Of a DNA stretch of 64,000 nucleotides, positions 42,499-49,915 are shown one piece after another. Both the position numbers and the translations under genes were made by a program. Source of the DNA: DATEAV01 sp964575425 (lineage in GTDB: Bacteria > Chloroflexota > Anaerolineae > Anaerolineales > E44-bin32); NCBI GenBank assembly GCA_964575425.1, contig CAZNRD010000005.1, positions 49,628 through 113,627 of the forward strand, given 5' to 3'. Every line of letters begins with the position of its first letter. Position 1 is the stretch's first letter. The notes beneath the pieces are model-generated. The model saw nothing but the letters and a program-made list of their open reading frames with translations. It did no database searches and was not told where the DNA came from.

Positions 42499-43748
42499 GG
42501 GCCGGCGGAAGGGCCGGGCGGCTGCTGTGCAGCCAGCGCCGTCCACAGGCAGACGAAGACCAGCGTCAGGAAGCGCAGGCCGTTAAGGAACTGAGACCAG
42601 AACAGGCCGTGGACCATCAACCCGGCCATGGCGGCGACAGTGGACCGGGCAAGCGGCGCCGACAGTCGGGATCGCCGCAGGTGTATGATCGGGAGCACGA
42701 GCCAGCCTAGCACCCCCAGCAGCGCCAGCACACCTCCTTCGCCGTACTGCTCCAGCAGGAAGTTGTGGATCCCCATCCCGGGCAGGCTGTCTGTGCTGCC
42801 TGGGCCGACCCCGAGTGGTCCGTAGACACGGACGTTGGCAATAGCGGCGTCCCAGAGCGCATCGCGCCCGGCGATGCCGACCTTCGGCAGGTATTCCGGT
42901 AGAGAGATCATTCCGGCCGCGCCGGCAGCCGGAAGGATCACGAGCAGTGCAGCCAGCCCGCCCAGCGTCAGGGCGAGCGCGCGGTGACGGAGATACAGGA
43001 TCCCCAACAGGCCAACGGCCGTCCCGAGCATCGCCCCGCGGCCAAAGGTCACAGCAACACCGACGGCCAGGGCAGCGGTGAGAGCCGACCAACGCCGATG
43101 GATCTTCGGCCGATCGACCAGTCCCAGGTACGCCGCGGCAAAGGCGCCGGTCATCAGCACGTAGGCGAAGTGGTTGGCGTGATTGAACGGGCCGTTCATC
43201 AGCATCCGGTAGCCATAGTCGCCGGGATGATAGTAGGGGTTGATGAGCCACCAGCCGGCCAGGTTGCCGCCGTAGATGACTGCCGAGCCCAGAAGCAGGG
43301 CCCCGGTCCACACCGCAACGATCTTCAGGAAGCGACGCAAGAGGCTGTCCAAGTCATCGACCTGCCAGCCGAAGGCGAGGAAGGCAAAGGCGAAGACGAC
43401 GGCGTCGCTGGTCGTCTGCCAAAGGCCATACAGTGGCTGCGGGCCTCGCAGTGAGCCGATGAACAGGCCGGTGAAATACGGGACCAGCGGCCAGAAGATC
43501 GTCCGACCGTAGGCCTGGATGAAGGTGCGGGCGGCTTCAGCAGGCGCGCGCAGCAGCGGCCAGGCCAGCCAGGCGACAGCCAGGAAAGTGGATCCGTAGG
43601 CCAGGACTCGAAGGAGCCTAGCGACGGATGGGACAATCTCGTCCAGGGGGGAGGCGGTGATGACGGTTGTCAGGAGTAGGACGGCGATCAACTGCCATCC
43701 CGCGGGATTACGACCGACCAAGGCGTCAGTGTTGCCCGGGCTTCGCAT
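42480..43748 (-). CDS. O-antigen ligase/polymerase (Wzy/WaaL-like) membrane protein
   Basis: A 422-residue membrane protein with about twelve helices. A large extracytoplasmic loop (about residues 235-330) contains Arg-Asp-Ala-Leu-Trp-Asp-Ala, Pro-Leu-Gly-Val-Gly-Pro-Gly and Gly-Ile-His-Asn-Phe-Leu-Leu-Glu, the arginine- and histidine-bearing Wzy_C motifs of O-antigen ligases. Such proteins join lipid-linked glycans outside the membrane. The frame extends upstream to 43892, but ATG 43748 has a GAGGGAG site 7 bases away and begins just before the first helix. It is the only leftward gene between the window start and 54.8 kb. Confidence 0.8.
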   Translation of the reverse strand: MRSPGNTDALVGRNPAGWQLIAVLLLTTVITASPLDEIVPSVARLLRVLAYGSTFLAVAWLAWPLLRAPAEAARTFIQAYGRTIFWPLVPYFTGLFIGSLRGPQPLYGLWQTTSDAVVFAFAFLAFGWQVDDLDSLLRRFLKIVAVWTGALLLGSAVIYGGNLAGWWLINPYYHPGDYGYRMLMNGPFNHANHFAYVLMTGAFAAAYLGLVDRPKIHRRWSALTAALAVGVAVTFGRGAMLGTAVGLLGILYLRHRALALTLGGLAALLVILPAAGAAGMISLPEYLPKVGIAGRDALWDAAIANVRVYGPLGVGPGSTDSLPGMGIHNFLLEQYGEGGVLALLGVLGWLVLPIIHLRRSRLSAPLARSTVAAMAGLMVHGLFWSQFLNGLRFLTLVFVCLWTALAAQQPPGPSAGPREAVD

Positions 43749-43807
43749 TCGCGCTCCCTCTCTGGTCGTCCAGCCCGTGGGGCAATCGCGGGCCTCACCT
43801 GCCGGGA

Positions 43808-43828
43808 CGCGCGGAAGTATACCGCGCG
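43808..43828 (-). promoter_or_regulatory. inverted repeat around a TATACT -10-like hexamer
   Basis: CGCGCGG and CCGCGCG (43808-43814 and 43822-43828) form a perfect 7-base inverted repeat with the loop AAGTATA. On the minus strand the loop reads TATACTT, a good -10 match about 70 bases ahead of the leftward gene's ATG. No convincing -35 hexamer stands 16-18 bases upstream. The symmetry over the -10 could be an operator. Confidence 0.3.
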
Positions 43829-44175
43829 CCGTATTGGGCGTGGGAGAGGCGTTGACGTGCAACCGGGCTCTTCCCGTCGAGAGTGTGCCCAAGCCGCCCG
43901 ATTGTCTGGGCCTACGTGGTCTGAGAAGTGCGCGTGCTATCCACAGCCCTTCCGCTCCGTTTTCGCCGCGTCTTCGATAGGAGCCTGCTCATCCGGATCT
44001 CCACAGACACTGCCCTCGGGCGGACAAGAGCCCGGAATCTCGATCGCCGTCCCCAGGATTGCCTCGAGCCGAGTGCCACAGCGACGCCGGGTAAGAGGGC
44101 GGGAGTCAGCGCCGGACACTCCCGGAGGACCATGGCGCAACTGTGGCCGAATGCAAGCCGCGGCCGAGAAGGCGC

Positions 44176-44181
44176 TATAAT
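44176..44181 (+). promoter_or_regulatory. TATAAT -10 box close to the GT2 start
   Basis: A perfect TATAAT lies 18 bases before ATG 44200. Transcription would then begin only about 10 bases ahead of that ATG, giving an almost leaderless message, or translation could start at GTG 44215 or 44221. No good -35 element is seen 17 bases upstream. Confidence 0.35.
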
Positions 44182-44199
44182 CTGGATTGCCGCGACGTC

Positions 44200-45210
44200 A
44201 TGCGGCTTCCCGTGACTGTGAAACCCCTCCTTCCCCTTGTCTCCATCGTGGTGCCTTCGTTCAATCAAGCTCGCTTTCTCGAAGCCACTCTGCGCTCGCT
44301 GCTGGAGCAAGATTACCCGAACCTGGAGGTCTTGCTTGTTGACGGGGGATCGAGTGATGGCAGTCTGGATATCATCCAGCGCTGGGAGCCTCACCTGAGC
44401 TACTGGGTATCCGAACCGGACAGGGGCCAGGCCGACGCCATCAACAAGGGTCTGCAGATGGCGAAGGGCGAGGTCGCCGCCTGGCTCAACTCCGACGATC
44501 TGCTCCTTCCCGGCGCCGTCATGGAAGCGGTCCAGGCCCTTCAGGCCCATCCCGAGGCCGTGATGGCCTACGCCGACGGCGTCTTGATCGACGAGCAATC
44601 CTACCTGCTCGACTGGCACCGCTATCGGCAGTACAGCCTGCTCGACCTCTTGTGTTTTGATGTCTTGCTGCAGCCGACGGTCTTCGTGCGCCGGTCGGCC
44701 CTGGAGGGGGTTGGGCTGCTCTGCCGGGACTACCGCCTGATCCTCGATCACGAACTGTGGATCCGCCTGGCAGCCTGCGGCCCGCTGCACCACGTCGGCA
44801 CCTACTGGGCGGCCGAACGAACGCACCCCGAGGCCAAGACAGTGGCCGCTGCGGCGGAATTCGCCTCGGAGGCCCGCAGGCTGATCGAGCAGGCGAGCGT
44901 TTCGGCAGTGCTCGGCCCGGTGATCGCATCTCATAGGAGGCGGGTGTCAGCGGGCCTGGAATGCTTCTCGGGAAGACGGCTGATTGATGCGGGCCTATAT
45001 GGCCAGGCTCTGAAGCATTTCGCCCGCGGGATGATGCTGCAGCCCCGCTTGACACTCCGCTACTGGTACAAGATCCTCCAGGCCGGGATGGGAGCGGTCG
45101 GCCTGGAAGCCGTGTTCCTGTGGTACCGGCGAACACGACGACGCATGCGGCATGGCAAGAGGCGCTTGCGTATTGAGGACGGCCAGGTCCGCCTGGAGCG
45201 TGCGGAGTGA
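44200..45210 (+). CDS. GT2 family glycosyltransferase
   Basis: A 336-residue GT-A enzyme: VSIVVPSFNQARFLEATL, Val-Asp-Gly-Gly-Ser-Ser-Asp-Gly, Asp-Arg-Gly-Gln-Ala-Asp-Ala-Ile-Asn-Lys-Gly, and Leu-Asn-Ser-Asp-Asp as metal motif. The C-terminal part is basic. The gene after it and the one at 47.7 kb share these motifs closely, so the three look like paralogues of the WcaA/PslC-like GT2 group. ATG 44200 starts 14 residues before the first strand; a TATAAT box lies just upstream. The TGA overlaps the next GTG by 4 bases. It likely adds a sugar on the cytoplasmic side. Confidence 0.85.
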   Translation: MRLPVTVKPLLPLVSIVVPSFNQARFLEATLRSLLEQDYPNLEVLLVDGGSSDGSLDIIQRWEPHLSYWVSEPDRGQADAINKGLQMAKGEVAAWLNSDDLLLPGAVMEAVQALQAHPEAVMAYADGVLIDEQSYLLDWHRYRQYSLLDLLCFDVLLQPTVFVRRSALEGVGLLCRDYRLILDHELWIRLAACGPLHHVGTYWAAERTHPEAKTVAAAAEFASEARRLIEQASVSAVLGPVIASHRRRVSAGLECFSGRRLIDAGLYGQALKHFARGMMLQPRLTLRYWYKILQAGMGAVGLEAVFLWYRRTRRRMRHGKRRLRIEDGQVRLERAE

Positions 45211-46043
45211 ACAGCGCAGGGCTTCCGCTTGTCACTGTAGTCACGCCTTCCTTCAACCAGGCGCGGTTCCTTGAGGCAACCATTGAGTCCGTCTTGGCGC
45301 AGGACTACCCACACCTGGAGTGCATCGTCATCGATGGCGGCTCGTCGGATGGCAGCCTTGAGATCCTGCAGCGCCACGGCAGCCGCCTCGCGTACTGGTG
45401 CTCGGAACCCGACGCCGGCCAGACGGAGGCCATCAACAAGGGGTTGGCGCGAGCGCGGGGCGAGATTCTGGCATGGCTGAACTCGGACGATGTGTATCAG
45501 CCGGGGGCTGTATCGCGCGCAGTGGGTTTCCTTCTGGCTCATCCGGAGGTCGGCATGGCGTACGGCGAAGCGGTGTACATCGACGAGAACGGTGCGCCGA
45601 TCGGCCGTTTCCCAGCGGCGCAGACTGATCTGCGCCGGCTGCGGCGGGGGTATGTCCACATTCCGCAGCAGGCTGCTTTCTTTCGGGCCAGCCTGTGGCG
45701 GCTGGTCGGGCCGCTGGACCCGACGCTCTACTTCGCCATGGACTATGACCTGTGGCTGCGCATCGCCGAATTGAGCCCGATCCGGTTCGTCCCTGAGATC
45801 TGGGCGGGATTTCGCCTGCACAGCGAGGCCAAGACGCTGTCGGCGGCGGCGCGCTGCTGGCCGGAAATGTGGCGGGCCTACCGAAGAGAAGGCGGCGGGG
45901 TGTTTTCCGTCTTCGGTGCCAAGTATGCGCTGCGCCGCGTGGTGGAGCCGCTGATGCCCCTGCGCCTGCGCTGGCGGTTGTGGTGGGGCACAAGAGACGG
46001 GCTGAAGGGCCCGAAAGTCGATGAGGCCAACTCGGCCCGCTGA
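45207..46043 (+). CDS. GT2 family glycosyltransferase
   Basis: A 278-residue GT-A enzyme with VTVVTPSFNQARFLEATI, Ile-Asp-Gly-Gly-Ser-Ser-Asp-Gly, Asp-Ala-Gly-Gln-Thr-Glu-Ala-Ile-Asn-Lys-Gly and Leu-Asn-Ser-Asp-Asp-Val. Its first 120 residues are very similar to the preceding GT2, consistent with a tandem duplication. It has a His-Ile-Pro-Gln-Gln acceptor-side segment and Tyr-Asp-Leu-Trp-Leu-Arg. The GTG start overlaps the upstream TGA, implying translational coupling. It is followed by a 124-base gap with a TACAAT hexamer near 46127. Confidence 0.85.
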   Translation: MNSAGLPLVTVVTPSFNQARFLEATIESVLAQDYPHLECIVIDGGSSDGSLEILQRHGSRLAYWCSEPDAGQTEAINKGLARARGEILAWLNSDDVYQPGAVSRAVGFLLAHPEVGMAYGEAVYIDENGAPIGRFPAAQTDLRRLRRGYVHIPQQAAFFRASLWRLVGPLDPTLYFAMDYDLWLRIAELSPIRFVPEIWAGFRLHSEAKTLSAAARCWPEMWRAYRREGGGVFSVFGAKYALRRVVEPLMPLRLRWRLWWGTRDGLKGPKVDEANSAR

Positions 46044-46167
46044 TTCCACGGGGCGAATCTGTGTCGCCGGGCGTGAGAGGGATCGTGCTCGGCCCAACCC
46101 ATGCCAGCCCGGCGACACATCTGCGGTACAATGCCGCGCGCGTGATGGCCATTGATCTGGAGGCCGA

Positions 46168-46956
46168 GTGGCATTTCGCAAGCATGTTTGGCTGGATGCC
46201 CATGCTCCTGCAGTTGTGCGGGCCATCCGGCTCTTCCTGTGGCTTGTGGAGCCGCGAGGCCAGACCAGCCGGCGCCGGCTCCGCGAGCTGCGGAACCGCT
46301 ACCGCGCGCAGCGGTGCTTCATCATCGGCAACGGGCCCAGCCTGCGTCGGATGGACCTGACGCCGCTCGCAAAGGAAATCACCTTCAGCCTGAACAGGGG
46401 CTACTTGCTCTATGACCGCATCGGCGCACCAGCGACCTTTCACGTCGTCGTCAACCCGCTCGTGGCCCAGCAGTGGAGGGACGAACTGGAGCGGCTGCCG
46501 AACACGAAGCTCATCGATTGGAGCCTGCGCCGGCTGTTCCGACCGAGCGCGGACATCATCTACTGGGGTCGGCCGACAGGTTCGATGACCCCACGATTCA
46601 CGGGGCAGGCAACCGGGCCAATCTGGTCGGGTGCCACCGTGACCTACGTCGCCTTGCAGCTGGCCTACCACATGGGGTTTGCCAAGGTGGTGCTGATCGG
46701 GGTGGACCACCGCTACCGGGCGGATGGCAGGCCGCACGAGGAAGTCATTGCCACCGGTGAGGACCCGAATCATTTCGACCCCAGTTACTTCGCGCATGGG
46801 GCCCGATGGAACTTGCCCGACCTCGAGACCTCGGAGCTGGCCTACGTCCTGGCGCGCCACTACTACCATCTGGATGGTCGTGAGATCGTAGACGCGACAG
46901 TCGGCGGCGCGTTGGCGGTCTTTCCCAAGGTGGATTACAGCGCGCTCTTCGAATAG
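46168..46956 (+). CDS. DUF115/MptE-like protein related to GT42 sialyltransferase fold; candidate nonulosonic acid transferase
   Basis: A 262-residue protein. After a basic start (about 45 residues) comes Cys-Phe-Ile-Ile-Gly-Asn-Gly-Pro-Ser-Leu, then Leu-Asn-Arg-Gly-Tyr, Val-Val-Val-Asn-Pro, Trp-Ser-Gly-Ala-Thr and Val-Leu-Ile-Gly-Val-Asp-His. The same order (GNGPSL, an Asn after the second strand, FxNP, SG, the G-x-D strand) is known from GT42 sialyltransferases and from DUF115/Maf proteins that attach nonulosonic acids to flagellin. A Phe-Ala-His-Gly near residue 210 could match the catalytic-His region of GT42. With CMP-nonulosonate genes in this window, transferase function is attractive but unproven. 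DUF115 also includes pterin kinases (MptE). The GTG start has GGAGG 4 bases upstream. Confidence 0.6.
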   Translation: MAFRKHVWLDAHAPAVVRAIRLFLWLVEPRGQTSRRRLRELRNRYRAQRCFIIGNGPSLRRMDLTPLAKEITFSLNRGYLLYDRIGAPATFHVVVNPLVAQQWRDELERLPNTKLIDWSLRRLFRPSADIIYWGRPTGSMTPRFTGQATGPIWSGATVTYVALQLAYHMGFAKVVLIGVDHRYRADGRPHEEVIATGEDPNHFDPSYFAHGARWNLPDLETSELAYVLARHYYHLDGREIVDATVGGALAVFPKVDYSALFE

Positions 46957-46998
46957 ACTTGCTGCGCCCTCAAGCCCAAGCTCGGCGAGGTGGAACCT

Positions 46999-47706
46999 AT
47001 GGCCAAGACCCTGCCCTCGTTTGATCCCGTATGGGAGGAGATCTATCGTCAGGGGAAACAGATCAATCGCTATCCCTTCGACCCGATCGTCGCCTTCCTG
47101 AACCGGCATCAGCCGAAGGACAAGCCCCGCGCCGAGACATGGGTCCTGGAGGTTGGCTGTGGGACGGGCAACAACCTCTGGTTTGCCGCCCGCGAGGGCT
47201 TCCGCGTCGCCGGGATCGACGGCAGCGAGACCGCGATCGCGTATGCGAGTAGGCGGTTTGAGGCCGAAGGCCTGGAGGGCGACCTGCGGGTGGGAGACTA
47301 CGTGAGGCTGCCGTGGCGGGATGACATGTTCGACTTCGTCCTCGACCGCGCCGCCTTGACGAACTGCGGCCTTTCAACCTGTCGGCAGGCGGTGGCCGAG
47401 GTGCGTCGCGTGCTGCGCACTGGCGGGATGCTCTTCTTCAATCCCTACGCGCAGTCGCACAGCAGCTGCGCTTCAGGCCGACTGGGCCCGGACGGGATGA
47501 CTGTGGACATCACAACCGGCGGGCTGCAGGGAATGGGCCCGATCTGCTTCTACTCGCGAAGAGACCTGGAGATGCTCTTCCGTGACGGGTGGCGCATGCA
47601 TGCTATGGCGCTGGTGGAGCGGACGGAGATGCTGCAGCCAGGCTACACCGTCATGTCTGACTGGCAGGTGATCGTCGAGAAGGTCGATGCCGCGACAGGG
47701 AGCTGA
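46999..47706 (+). CDS. class I SAM-dependent methyltransferase
   Basis: A 235-residue single-domain methyltransferase: VLEVGCGTGNNLWFAA near residue 48, Val-Ala-Gly-Ile-Asp-Gly-Ser as the SAM ribose acid strand, and a Phe-Asp-Phe-Val-Leu-Asp motif-II region. Small N-terminal additions include a conserved-looking Tyr-Pro-Phe-Asp. ATG 46999 is preferred; GTG 46990 is nine bases upstream. It is placed between the DUF115-like gene and a GT2, so it may O- or N-methylate a sugar of the repeat unit. The acceptor is not predictable. Confidence 0.82.
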   Translation: MAKTLPSFDPVWEEIYRQGKQINRYPFDPIVAFLNRHQPKDKPRAETWVLEVGCGTGNNLWFAAREGFRVAGIDGSETAIAYASRRFEAEGLEGDLRVGDYVRLPWRDDMFDFVLDRAALTNCGLSTCRQAVAEVRRVLRTGGMLFFNPYAQSHSSCASGRLGPDGMTVDITTGGLQGMGPICFYSRRDLEMLFRDGWRMHAMALVERTEMLQPGYTVMSDWQVIVEKVDAATGS

Positions 47707-47718
47707 GGGACGCCGCTC

Positions 47719-48759
47719 ATGAGGGCAAGGCTGATCCCGGCCGTTCCGCCAAATTGGCCCAGGAGTTCGCCGGGCGAGCCACCGCGCCTCGCGGCGGGCA
47801 TGGCATGGCCACGGGTCAGCCTGGTCACGCCGTCCTACAACCAGGGGGAATACCTGGAGGATGCGATCCTCTCGGTCCTTCATCAAGGCTATCCGGACCT
47901 TGAGTACTTCATCATGGACGGGGCTTCGACGGACGGGACGGGGGAGATTCTGGAGGCCTATGCATCGCGCCTGACCTACTGGGAGAGCGCACCCGATCGG
48001 GGGCAGGCACATGCCATCAACAAGGGGTGGCAGCGGGCAACGGGCAAGTACCTGTGGTGGCTGAATGCCGATGACATGCTGATGCCTGGCGCGCTGTTTG
48101 CGGCGGCTGCCTATCTGGAGGCGCATCCGGAAGTGGATATGGTCTTCGGGGATCATGTCCGCATCACGGGGGACGGCCGTCCCACGGAGGTCTACTCCTA
48201 TCCGGCGTTCGACCTCACAACCTTCGAGCTCAGCCGCCCGGACGTGTCCCAGCCGGGGGCGCTGATGAGAGCCACTGTGCTTGAGCGTGTTGGTTACCTT
48301 GATGAGACACTCCACTACCTGATGGACCTCGACTACTGGCGGCGGATGGCATTGGCGGGTTGTCATCTGATGCACCTTGACGTCCCGCTCGCTCTCTTTC
48401 GCATCTACGACGACTCCAAGACCCTGGCCGGGTCGTCACGGGCGGCGGAAGAGCGGGCCATCCTGAACGAGCATCTGTTCGCCGATCCGCGGCTTCCGGA
48501 GGCCATCCGGCGTAACCGCGCCAGGGTGACCAGCCTGATGCACGTCTATCGTGCTCGTGCGCTTCTGCTGTGCGGCGAATACCGGGCAGCATTGGGAGAG
48601 GCCATCCGCTCGGGGCGGGTGTGGGCGTGGCAGTTCCTGCGCTGGCCATTGTGGCATCAAGCGGGCCTGGCCTTCCTGGGGTTGGTTCTCGGCCGCAGGG
48701 GCTGGCGGTCGCTGCGGGCTGTCGTCCGCAGGATGCGCGCCGATCTTGCCGCGAGATAG
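47719..48759 (+). CDS. GT2 family glycosyltransferase
   Basis: A 346-residue GT-A enzyme: VSLVTPSYNQGEYLEDAI after a 30-residue N-terminal extension, Met-Asp-Gly-Ala-Ser-Thr-Asp-Gly, Asp-Arg-Gly-Gln-Ala-His-Ala-Ile-Asn-Lys-Gly and Leu-Asn-Ala-Asp-Asp. It is clearly a third member of the GT2 group at 44.2 and 45.2 kb. The C-terminal 60 residues are hydrophobic and basic, suggesting membrane association. ATG 47719 has GAGGGA 8 bases upstream. The next gene begins 13 bases after the stop. Confidence 0.85.
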   Translation: MRARLIPAVPPNWPRSSPGEPPRLAAGMAWPRVSLVTPSYNQGEYLEDAILSVLHQGYPDLEYFIMDGASTDGTGEILEAYASRLTYWESAPDRGQAHAINKGWQRATGKYLWWLNADDMLMPGALFAAAAYLEAHPEVDMVFGDHVRITGDGRPTEVYSYPAFDLTTFELSRPDVSQPGALMRATVLERVGYLDETLHYLMDLDYWRRMALAGCHLMHLDVPLALFRIYDDSKTLAGSSRAAEERAILNEHLFADPRLPEAIRRNRARVTSLMHVYRARALLLCGEYRAALGEAIRSGRVWAWQFLRWPLWHQAGLAFLGLVLGRRGWRSLRAVVRRMRADLAAR

Positions 48760-48772
48760 GAGCCGAGAGCAT

Positions 48773-49915
48773 TTGGCCCGCATCCTGCTCTTTGCCAACA
48801 CGACCTGGTACCTGTACAACTTCCGGCTCGGGCTGGCGCGTGCCGCGCGGGAGGCGGGGCATGAGATCATCCTGGTCGGACCACCCGATGAGTACGGAGC
48901 TCGGCTTGCAGATATCGGCTTTCAGTGGATACCGCTGCAACTGAGACGGCGGAGCCTCAACCCGGTGGTTGAGGTTGCCACCGTGCTGCGCTGCGCTCGA
49001 CTGTACCGGCGGCTGCAGCCAGAGCTGGTTCACCATTTCACCATCAAGCCGGTGGTCTACGGGACACAGGCGGCTCGTCTCGCCAGAGTGCCGCGAGTCG
49101 TCAATTCGATTGCCGGCCTCGGCTATGCCTTCCTTCAGAGGGGGCTGGGCGGCTCGGTCTTACGGACGATCGCGGTCGCACTGTATCGCGCCGCTCTTCG
49201 AGGCCGGTCGGTGCGAGCAGTCTTCGAGAACGAGTCCGATCTCGAGGAATTCGTCCGCTGGCGTATTGTGCAGCGCGAGCATGCTGTGGTGATACCGGGA
49301 ACAGGGGTTGACCTGGCGCAGTATGCGCCTGTGCCGGAACCGGATGGCATACCGGTGGTGCTGCTGGCCTCGCGCATGCTCTGGGACAAGGGCATTGGGG
49401 ATTTCATTGAAGCGGCTCGCACGCTCAAGCAGGCGGGCATCGACGCGAGGTTCGTTTTGGCCGGAGGTCCGGATCCCGGGAATCCTTCCTCGATCCCGGA
49501 GACACAGCTCAGGCAGTGGGAGGCGGAAGGGCTTGCAGAATGGCTGGGTCAACGTGAAGACATGCCTGCCCTGTACGCCGCGAGCAGCGTGGTTGTCCTG
49601 CCCAGCCAGAGAGAGGGTCTCCCTCGGACACTTGTCGAGGCGGCCGCAAGTGCTCGTCCCATCGTGGCCTCCGACGTCCCTGGATGCCGAGATGTCGTCG
49701 AAGACGGCGTGAACGGGCTGCTCGTCCCTCCGGGCAACCCGGTGGCCCTGGCCCGGGCGATCGAGCTGTTGCTGGCGAACCCCGAGAGGCGGCGCCAAAT
49801 GGGCGAGAGGGGAAGGGAGAAGGCCGAGCGGGACCTGGCCGATGGCCCCGTGAACGCCTCGACTCTGAGGATCTACGAGCGACTGCTTGCGCACGACCGG
49901 GAACCCAGGGAATGA
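48773..49915 (+). CDS. GT4 family glycosyltransferase
   Basis: A 380-residue GT-B enzyme starting ARILLFANTTWYLYNFRLGL, where the Asn-Phe-Arg acceptor loop recalls WbpX/PglA-like GT4 proteins. It has His-His-Phe-Thr-Ile-Lys-Pro near residue 85, Ile-Pro-Gly-Thr-Gly-Val-Asp, and Arg-Glu-Gly-Leu-Pro-Arg-Thr-Leu-Val-Glu (E-x7-E). The likely start is TTG 48773 with AGGAG 10 bases upstream; no ATG or GTG is available in a sensible place, and the frame upstream is a shadow. HHFTIKP and similar motifs occur in N-acetylgalactosaminyltransferases such as PglA, so an amino-sugar donor is possible. A truncated gene starts within its last codons. Confidence 0.83.
   Translation: MARILLFANTTWYLYNFRLGLARAAREAGHEIILVGPPDEYGARLADIGFQWIPLQLRRRSLNPVVEVATVLRCARLYRRLQPELVHHFTIKPVVYGTQAARLARVPRVVNSIAGLGYAFLQRGLGGSVLRTIAVALYRAALRGRSVRAVFENESDLEEFVRWRIVQREHAVVIPGTGVDLAQYAPVPEPDGIPVVLLASRMLWDKGIGDFIEAARTLKQAGIDARFVLAGGPDPGNPSSIPETQLRQWEAEGLAEWLGQREDMPALYAASSVVVLPSQREGLPRTLVEAAASARPIVASDVPGCRDVVEDGVNGLLVPPGNPVALARAIELLLANPERRRQMGERGREKAERDLADGPVNASTLRIYERLLAHDREPRE

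Larger units (their letters stand above)
43749..44199. other. 451-base divergent intergenic region
   Basis: It separates the leftward O-antigen ligase-like gene from the rightward GT2 genes and should hold promoters for both. Two candidate elements are listed separately (43808-43828 and 44176-44181). Frames are open across parts of it on both strands, but none has a ribosome site or recognisable product. One of them merges upstream with the GT2 gene from GTG 44143. Confidence 0.55.

Noticed and set aside
41984..42586. 200-codon plus-strand frame
   Set aside because: Crosses the intergenic repeat and enters the antisense of the O-antigen ligase-like gene; a Cys-x2-Cys in it is isolated.
45433..47109. 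558-codon frame on the minus strand
   Set aside because: Spans the antisense of a GT2, the DUF115-like gene and a methyltransferase start; no motif, and the plus-strand genes are clear.
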